Source of the DNA: Rapana venosa | Lineage: Eukaryota; Mollusca; Gastropoda; Neogastropoda; Muricidae | Direction of reading: 5' to 3' | Assembly: GCA_028751875.1 (NCBI GenBank) | Contig: CM054153.1 | Coordinates: 14,116,073-14,180,072, forward strand | Length of the DNA stretch: 64,000 nucleotides | In this document: positions 49,566 through 59,400 of the stretch, one piece after another | Layout of the letters: each line of letters starts with the position of its first letter | Numbering within the stretch: the first letter of the stretch is position 1 | Translations under genes and position numbers: made by a program | Notes under the pieces: generated by a model | Seen by the model: the letters and a program-made list of their open reading frames with translations, nothing else | Told to the model about the DNA's origin: nothing | The model's database searches: none

Positions 49566-52500
49566 GTGAGTGAACGTAGTGCAAATTTTTACTGTAATAG
49601 CTATAGAACTTTCTGTGTGCCTCTTCTCTTTCTGTTCTCTGCATTTCCATATGGGGTGGGGTGGGTAGTGCCTGGTCTTCTCCTGTGCGTAGAGTTTTCT
49701 CCAGGAGGTTTGCTCACTGGCGTCAACTGACACATTCCAGCTTCAGAGCAGCACTTTTATTTGTTGTACAGGATGCATGCAAAATATGTTTGTGTATCTA
49801 TAGATCTGTAACTAGTGTAACTCACTGGAGACTGATATGAATTTATTTACAGGATCTTAAACATGTGCATATTTTATTTTATGCGTGTGTATACATGAAG
49901 GTAAAGCACTGGCAGGTCTGTATACGTTGACCTGGGAAATAGTAAAACTCCACACCCTTAATTTGCCAGACACTGCTGGTGAGATCTGAACCCACAACTT
50001 CATAAATCCTTGGGGTTGAAGTTGAACTGATGAAGTCAAACCATTAACCACTCAGTTATACTTATAGAAGTTATACCGGTCATGACAGTTGGAAAAGACC
50101 GCAGAACACATAGAGAGCAAGGCAAATACCCGAGTGGTGTCTGCCACAAAGGTGTAGGGAACAATTCGATCAAATGCCCCAAATATCAATATTTGTGTCA
50201 CAAAAGATGCTCAAAGCTCAAAAGTCTGAAGAAGGAGGATGGAGTATTTGTCTGCCCCAGTTGTATGAATAAGAAGGGTGAAGACAATACCGATGCAGGA
50301 AAAAAGGAGCTAGAATTTGAACAAGGGAAGATAGAAGTGGTAGACGAATTCTGCTACCTGGGAGAGATGAGCTGTGAAGCAAAATCTGAGTTAGCTGTCA
50401 GAACCAGGATTGCGAATGCTTGGAAGAAATGGAAAGAATTGGCAAGTCTGCTCGGAAATCAGAAAATCCCACTGGAGAGACGCTGTCTGATATATAAGGC
50501 CTGCATCAGACCTTTTCTCCTGTATGGCTCAGAGACATGAGTTTTCAAAAAACCGTCAAACGTTTGTTGAAGAGCTGTGAAAACCGAATGCTACGCTACA
50601 TGACAAAGATCAAATGGGAAGACAGGATCATGAATAAAGAACTATGGAGAATGTGCAAAGTTGATGATCTGAAGTCTGTAGCTAGTACCAATAGACTGCG
50701 CTGGTTTTGGGCACGTTCAACGGAAAGCAGACCACAACATTATAAAAAGAGTAATGAACTTCGTAGTGGATAGAAAGAGACCAAAGGGAAGACCTAGCAA
50801 AACCTGGGCTGCCTGTATTGCAGATGATCTTAGAGAAAGGGGCATAAATAAGGAGGAAGCTCAAAACAGAGAGAGATGGAGAAGGCTCATCAATGTCAAA
50901 CCTCCCCTGGGAGAAACATGACAAAAAAGGAAGAAGAAGAAGAAGTTATACTAGTGTCTGTCATCATGTGCCCAAAACAGTAACACCTGTGAAAGTGAAT
51001 GGAACTGACCTGCGCCAGACAGACAAGTTCACATATCTTGGCAGCATCATCAAACCAGAGGGCGGCACAAAAGAAGACATTCACAACAGACTGGGCAAGG
51101 CCAGGAATGTGTTTAGGGAGATGAACAATATCTGGAGATCAACTCAGTACAGCACCAACACCAAGCTGAAGCTATACCAGAGCTGTGTTGTGTCTACGCT
51201 TCTGTACGGTTCTGAGTGCTGGAGGATGACGGAAGTGGATCTTACCAAACTTCGATCCTTCCACACCATATACCTGCGAAGAATTCTCCGGATCTTTTGG
51301 CCAGAGAAGATCTCCAATGAAGACCTACTACGGAGATGCAGGCAAGAAGACATGGGAACCATCATCACCAGACGACGGTGGAAGTGGATTGGGCACATCC
51401 TCCAAAGAGACCCACAGTCAATCACAAGAACAGCATTGCACTGGACCCCAGAAGGAAGGAGAAAGAAAGGAAGACCAAAAGCAACGTGGAGGAGAACTGT
51501 AGAAAGTGAGATGAAGGCCATGCAGCACTCTTGGGGATCAGTGACTAGGTTGGCCCAGGATAGGCAGGAGTAGAAGCGCTTTGTTGCTGCCCTACACACC
51601 GCTGGGTGTAATGGCTAATGATGAAAAAAACCGACCCCCAAAACACAACATTTTAATGTAGGCCTTGGCACTTTACTTACATTAAATAGCTGAGAAAGCT
51701 TTTGGCTTGGGTCACTTTTGTTAAAAATTAATTTTTCAAAGAAATGTCTTAATTGGGTGTAAGGACTTATCTGTTACATAAACATGTGGTTCTTTTCAGG
51801 AAGTAGAAGTATGTAACATTTTAATGAGGACTGTACCAAAGGTACGTTAAAACTTCTTTTGTACTATTCATACATTTCTTCATAATTTTCAACACAGGTT
51901 AGCGATGGCAGCTCCAGTACCAGCTCCAGCTCGATCGAAATTGTGGAAATGGAGGAGCTAGAAGAGGCAGCAGTGCAAGGTGAGGGGGAGAAGTCCAATC
52001 CTCAGAGTTCCTTTCCTCAGTTTGTTGCTGAGGGAGAGGGTATGGGACTGCAGCAGCTGATGAATCAAGCGGGTAGGTAACCACTGTGAGGTGTAAACTA
52101 TTTACTTCTTCTATGTTCCCTTTTGAATGGGATGTGTAGTGCCTGGTGTTCTCCTGTGCTTGTCACTCTGCAGGATGTCTACTTGCTGGCCTCAGCAGCA
52201 GATCTAGATACATTTCAACTCCAGAGCTGATCATGGAAAAAAAAATGGTGTGAAAAATGTCAGAAAATATTTGTTAGATTTGCTTGAAAAAGGAGAAAAA
52301 TGGGCTTGGAAGAGAGAGAGAGAGATAGAGAGAGAGGGAAGAGAGAGAGAGAGGGGGGGGGGGGGGGGGGGGAATTCAAACAAAGAAAGTGATAGAAAAG
52401 GTAAAATTTCAAGTACAGAAATTCCAGAAGGTGGAGATGCTATTTATGATTATGAAAGAGCCCCTAGAATCCTCTCAGAGGGAAGTTACAAAATTACAAG

Positions 52501-53536
52501 ATAAATTGTAACAAACTGTTGGCTGAGGTGAAATATTGTTTGCTTGTTTAGGTGTTTTGTTTGTTTTATCCCACCTATGATTTTTGTTAGTTAAAAAAAA
52601 AATTAATATAATTTTTTTCTAATTTTGTATTTTACAAATGAGAATGAAATCAAGTGTTAACAGTGAGATATTTTAAGGAATTGACAGATGCTATAGCCAA
52701 GTGGTACCACCATTGGACTTCAATCCCATGGGTCCATGAAGTGGTGGGTTTGAATCTTGGTGGCATCTGGTGAATTAAGGTTGGGGATTTTTATGACCTC
52801 CCAGGTCAACTTTAAGTGCAGGCTTGCCAGTGCCGTAATTCCCTTTGTGTATACTATACACATACACGATGATACAGAAGATCAAATATATGCACATTAA
52901 AGATTCCATAATTCATGTCGGTGCTTGGTTGGTTACAGAAACACAAACATACCCAGCATACATTCCCAAAGTGGAAAGGCAGCTACCTTCTTCTGAAAGG
53001 CAGAGCGGGCTATTATTAATGTGTGCTCAAGATGTTCTGCATGCATTCGCACATGGGGTCTCAGTTCTTATCCAAAGGACTTAAGACACTCAGTTTGATT
53101 TTTTGGGGGGTCAAACTGAGAAGAAATGGTGAGGCTGGGAATTGAACCCAGATTCTCATGGTTTACTTGTTGGCAGGCGAATGTCTTAAGCATCCTGCCA
53201 CCCTCTTCCTTGGCATTTTTAATTTTCTTGGTACTTTACAATATGTTCATGTACATGTATGTCTCTGTCCTGTCAATGATTCTGTTGAACCTGTTCAGGA
53301 GAGGCAGATAACATGCAGCCCCTTCAGGCTGTGGGCTCAGAGGTTGTTACTGCGCCTGTTGCTGCGGCTTCATTTCTTCCTCTTCAGAACTTGCTGTTTG
53401 CCGTACAAGAGGTAAAGTCAAAGTTTTATTTGTAGATGGTACATTGAATAATGAAGACATTTGGATTTTTCTTGTTTTAAAAAAAAATGTGTTTCTTTTG
53501 GCCAAGTTATCCTTTTAGAATATATTTTTTAAAAAG

Positions 53537-53605
<69 letters not shown>

Positions 53606-56333
53606 TGTGTGTGTGTGTGTGTGTGATGTTAAAAAAAAACTTTTTAAAGAAAACCCTCATAGACCTTTCTTTTAAATTTGTTTTTATATGTCTATTAAAG
53701 TGTTGATTTTCTTAAGTTAGAATAATTTACCCTTGATACAGTTTGGGGTGACAGGAATGTTCAAGCTCTTCATTTTTATGAGTTTACTCTGACCAAAACA
53801 AATAATTAGATAGTATATGTCTAGATGTAAACAGGGATTTACACATGTTTTAATGGACCTCTGTAAATGCTGGCCAGACGGAGCAATTACACTGATCATA
53901 GCTTGTACCACCATCACACCTCTCTACATCATTTCATTCATTCATAGTTTCATTGTTTCCTTGCAGCCATCAAGAACATCTCCTTCAAGAACGCAACCAG
54001 AAGGAGAAGAGACAGAATCAGAAACTGTACCTTACATTCAAACTTCGCAGGACAGAATCTCTTACGCAGACAAAATGTCGGAGACAGAGAGAATCTTGCT
54101 AATGGAGCAAACAACACAGACAGACACAGCTGCTTCAGAGTTGTCTGACCACCGTCTGTCTCTGTCTAGTCTGTGGTCATTCTCTCTCGGCTCTGGGGTA
54201 ACAGACGAGACCAATGGCAGTGACTGTGGTTCTGTGGAAACTGACCATGGGGAACAGAATTCGCCCGTTGCCACAGAAAGCAGCTCAGGTAAGGGGTATA
54301 TATATTCAATTACAATTTTGTGGATAGTTCCATTCACTTTGGGATCTCTAAGGCAAAACTTTCCCTCAGTTTATGGACTTTTTTTCTTTCTTTTTTGGGT
54401 GCAAATTTAGCTGAAAATGAGTAAGTGTGAATGGAAATGGTGCCGGCATCTCAAAATAGTGCTGTAAGATCATGGCAAGGAGGCACCGTGGTCGAGTGGT
54501 TTAGGCAGTCAACTTGTGACCCAGAGGTCGCGGGTTCGATCCCCGCTCGGCTCAGTGTTGTGTCCTTGGGAAAGACACTTTACTCTTATTTTCCTCACTC
54601 CACCCAGGTGTACAAGTGGGTACCAGCTCTGCTGGGGAAGTATCTGGCGACAGACTAGCGTCCTGTCACAGGGGTGGTGAAAAACCATTAGTTCGCTTAA
54701 CGCTACAGAAACCGGGATAAGCTCCAGCTCTATGGGCCTTCTGGCTCGAAAGAACATACTACAAGACCATGGCAGGAAATCCCCACCCCCTTTTATGGCC
54801 TTTCCATGCATGGCTATGGTGTCAACAAGAGATGGAAGGTAAAGTACCATCACTTGTGCCCGTCTGCTCCTGTTGTGGACTCTGGCATGCAGTCTGAGTG
54901 CTCCTGTCTGCTTCCAATGTGAATGAAAGAGAGTTGGAAAAAGAGAATTTGTTGTGATATGTATAACAGCAGTGTTGATTCTAGGGTGCGCCCTTGTGGG
55001 ATTCCCGCATTTAAAAAAAAAATTGCCGCAAAATGATGGGGGCAGTGCACCCTAAAAAAGGTAAAGGAAGTAAAGGAGTCCCATAACCTATAAGGTCGTA
55101 GGGGAGCGAGGCGTCAGAGACCTCACTTCTCTAGGGCCAGCATATTGAGGGCGGCGCCCATCTCCTCTCCCTCGCTGCTTTACCTTCCCTGACCCTAAAG
55201 AGGGCAGGTACCCATTTGCAGCTGGGTGAACTGGGGGAACTGTACTGAAGCCAAGGCGCGCAAACGGTCACCCATCCAACTGGTAACCACGCTCGACGCT
55301 GCTTAACTTGGCTGGTGGAAAGCGAGTGCTCCGACCACTGAGCTATCCCTAACAGACCCTAACAGACGCAAAAAAATCCTGGACAGCGTGTTTTTTAACA
55401 AACAGTGCGCCATCGCAACTGCCGTTTGTATATTCTTTAAAATTAAGCGCTACTTCCGCCGAAGTTCTCCATTGATGCTTCTGATTGGCTAAACGCCCTC
55501 ACTTTTGACCAATCACAGAAACTGTAGTTGATCCTTGTGAGTTCCCACAGCGGTCATTACCTTAGTAGGCTACCTCAGGGGTGGCAAGATTTTCTGATTC
55601 ACACCTTCAAGCCATCTTCATTATAAAGCGGGCTCGTCCTGCTCGGTATTTCTCTTCGTTTAGTCATCTTCCAAAAAGCCTTGTATGCTGGAAACAAGTG
55701 ATGTAATTGGGACAGAGATTGTTGAGGAGATAGCAGAGCAGTGTCCCAGCAGGTTTGGAGCTGGTAGATCTGGGAGACAAGTAGCCCTGGCTTGAGAACA
55801 ATGGTCATGGCATGCAGTAGGCTGTGGGCTGAGTATCAAACATGGAAAGAACAATGCCATCACTAAAGGAGGATGCCCTAATTACAGAACAGCACTTAAA
55901 GCAACACACAAAAACTCTTCTGATCACCAGGATGAAAATCTTCAGAAAAACTTATATCAGTTAGGCAACACTCTCTCTCTCTCTCTGTGAACGATCTAAA
56001 AAGAAAAGAAAGCAAGAAGAAGAAGGATAAAAGTGGGGGGGGGGGGGGGGGGGGAAGCAAAGACTTTGACATTGGCTTTAACCTATCATCCAGATCTATC
56101 TCTCTGAATGTGGAAATACATATTTAATCTCTCTCTCTCTCTCTTGCACTCACTCTCTCTCTCTCTCACTTACTCACTCACTCACTCACTCACTCACTCA
56201 CTCACTCACTCACTCACTCACTCAATGTATGATCTTTGGAGGGGAAAAACAACAAGACTTTGTCATTGGCTTTAACTTACCATTTAGATCTAGACCTAGA
56301 TCTATCTCTGAACGTAAAAATTAATTTGGCATA

Positions 56334-56419
<86 letters not shown>

Positions 56420-59400
56420 AATTAGATTATCTAGGAAAAAGATCTTTGATATTGGCTTTTACCTCTCTTCTCATCTAGATCTAGATCCATCTCCCCCAAC
56501 TCTGTTGAAATACAGTTGACTTTGACCTCTCTCTCTCTCCCTACCCCCCTTTCTCCTTTCTCTCCCCTCCACCCCTCCTCTCTCTCCCCCTCCACCCCCC
56601 TCTCTCTGTCTCTGACTCTCTCTCCTGTGTCAGGAGTGCTTACTACAGATTAACTGCAACAGTTAGGTGAATATTTAATCCTTTCTGCCTAGTATCTGTC
56701 TGTTTGGTTTGTTTCTCTTCCTTGAAAAAATATCAGAAACTGAGAGTACTGAAGATACTGTAAGCAAATACTACTTGTCCCCTTTTTTATGGGTGGGGGG
56801 GGGGCCAGTTAATGCCCCCTTTTTTCATTTTAGGGGGCCCTTGGGCCCCATTTTTTGAAATCCTAGAATCAACACTGTAACAGTCAGTGTGGAAAGTTTG
56901 AGGACAGTCTTGGGTCTTTTTTTTTTGTAAATTTTTTAAAATTTGCATTGATACATTTTCCGTTGGCCTAGGCCCAAACCTTTTATCATATCAGTTATCA
57001 CAATTCTTCTTCTTCTTCTTCCTTTTTTGTCATGTTTCTCTCAGGGGAGGTTTGATATTGATGAGCCTTCTCCATCTCTCTCTGTTTTGAGCTTCCTCCT
57101 TATTTATGCCCCTTTCTCTAAGATCATCTGCAATACAGGCAGCCCAGGTCTTGCTAGGTCTTCCCTTTGGTCTCTTTCCATCCACTACGATGTTCATTGC
57201 TCTTTTTATGATGTGGTGGTCTGCTTTCCGTTGAATGTGCCCAAACCAGTGCAGTCTATTGGTACTAGCTACAGACTTCAGATCATCAACTTTGCACATT
57301 CTCCATCGTTATTCATTCGTGATCCTGTCTTCCCATTTGATCTTTGTCATGTAGCATAGCATTCAGTTTTCACAGCTCTTCAACAAACGTTCAACGGTTT
57401 TTGTGAAAACCCATGTCTCCGAACCATACAGGAGAAAAGGTCTGATGCAGGCCTTATATATCAGACAGCGTCTCTCCAGTGGGATTTTCTGATTTCCGAG
57501 CAGGCTTGCCAATTCTTTCCATTTCTTCCAAGCATTCGCAATCTTGGTTCTGACAGCTAACTCAGATTTTGCTTCGCAGCTCATCATCTCTCCCAGGTAG
57601 CAGAATTCGTCTACCACTTCTATCTTCCCTTGTTCAAATTCTAGCTCCTTCTTTCCTGCATCTTTATTGTCTTCACCCTTCTTATTCATACAACTGGAGC
57701 AGACAAATACTCCGTCCTCCTTCAGACTTTTGAGCTTTGAGCATCTTTTGTGACACCAATATTGACATTTGGAGCATTTGATCGAATTGTTTCCTACACC
57801 TTTGTGGCAGACACCACACGGGTATTTGCCTTGCTCTCTATGTGTTCTGCAGTCTTTTCCAACTGTCATTGCTTTGGTCTTGTCAACATTTACCTTCATT
57901 CCTCTGCGTTCTAATCTCTGTTTCCAATTGCCAAATCTTTGAGTAGCGTCATCACTGTTCTTAGCTACCAGTACTAAGTCATCAGCATACAGCAGTTCCC
58001 AGATCTCTTCTGGCCTTTCCACTTCCTTGGATATTTCATTCATCACGAGGATAAAGAGCAGAGGGCTCAATGCGGATCCTTGGTGCGCTCCTACTTTTAT
58101 CTCAAAGCTTTCTGATGTCCCAATTATAGTTTTCACTTTTGATCTGAAGTTCTTGTACAAAGTCATAACCATTGAGATGGTGTGGTCCGGTACACCTTGT
58201 TTCCTCAAGGCCCATTGGATTGCTTTTCTGGGTACTCTATCAAAAGCTTTTTCCAGGTCAACAAAGATGTGCGTCAAGCTCTTTTTCTTCTCCATATACT
58301 TTTCCTGCAGTTGTTTCACAATAGATATTGCATCTATGGTTGATTTGCCAGCCTGGAATCCAAACTGTTTTTCATCAATATTGCACAGGCTCTTCAGTCT
58401 TCTTTCCAATACTTTTTCCCAGATCTTCATGCCATGTTCTAGAAGCCTGATTCCTCTGTATTTTCCACATACTAGTGCATCTCCTTTACCATTGAAAATG
58501 GGAACAGTAATACTGTCTTCCCATTCTTCGGGCATTTGTTCTGTCCGCTGTATCTTCTGACGTATTTTCATAAGTTGTTTTACTCCTTCCTCTCCTATCA
58601 GTTATCACAATAATGTATGGAATTTATATAGTGCTGAGTCTTGCAAAGCAAACAAATCAAAGCGCTTTATTGATGTAAGCAAGATGCCAAGGCCTATATT
58701 AAAATGTCATTATGCTTTAAAATCTTGTGTTGAGATTGTCTTCATCCATGACAAGCTCATTGTGTAACAACTTATATTCTCATTTAATGGAGATTCATCC
58801 ATGACAAGCTCATTGTGTAACAACTTATATTCTCATTTAATGGAGGAAAAAATCCTCTGAAGTCAGAGTATGGCTCCTGTATGGTTGGTAGTTAAAAAAG
58901 TCCCCACACAAAAATTTATGCAGTTGTACTTAAAAAGGGTCACAGTTATTCCCCGGGGGGTTGAGAGTGAATTTATGGAAATTTTGATGGTTCCCAGCAA
59001 TGTCTGAGTGGTTCCCAGGCTCTGGGACTAGTAAGTTTCTAGCTGCGCAAATTTGACTTTTTTTCTACCTTTTTTTTTTTTCCCAGAGGCAAGTGCATGC
59101 CTCAGCTATGCATACAATCTGTGGAACCCATGTTTTAAATGAAATTATTTTTTGGGGAAAAATGTCCCTTTCCTCTAATTGTAGGAGATATTCTGAAGCC
59201 TACTATTTTATTTTCATATTGCATACAGCTATCATCCAGTACTGATCCATCTGTTTTGTTGTTGTTGTTGTTGCCCATTCTCAGCTTAACACCCTGGGGC
59301 TCACCCACTATATGCACTGGATGAGAAGTTTGTGTGTATGACCCTTGTCAAGTATCTCGCCACATAGACAGCCATACTCCAATTTCAGAGGATTTTGTTC

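Larger units (their letters stand above)
54970..56877. mobile_element. Candidate non-autonomous DNA transposon with 16-base TIRs
   Basis: cagtgttgattctagg begins at 54970 and its exact reverse complement ends at 56877. The hexamer taacag lies immediately outside both ends (54964-54969, 56878-56883). A CAGTG end resembles hAT-type termini, but hAT elements usually have 8-base duplications. Inside are a SINE-5S, (CT)n arrays, an (ACTC)n array and about 700 bases of unassigned sequence. No transposase was found. Confidence 0.5.

Noticed and set aside
54476..54545. A real tRNA gene, because of the perfect B box
   Set aside because: It continues into a SINE body, and the 3' acceptor arm and terminator of a tRNA are not present.
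55599..55863. Minus-strand frames of about 70 codons as a captured gene
   Set aside because: No domain or splice sites; inside the TIR candidate without further support.
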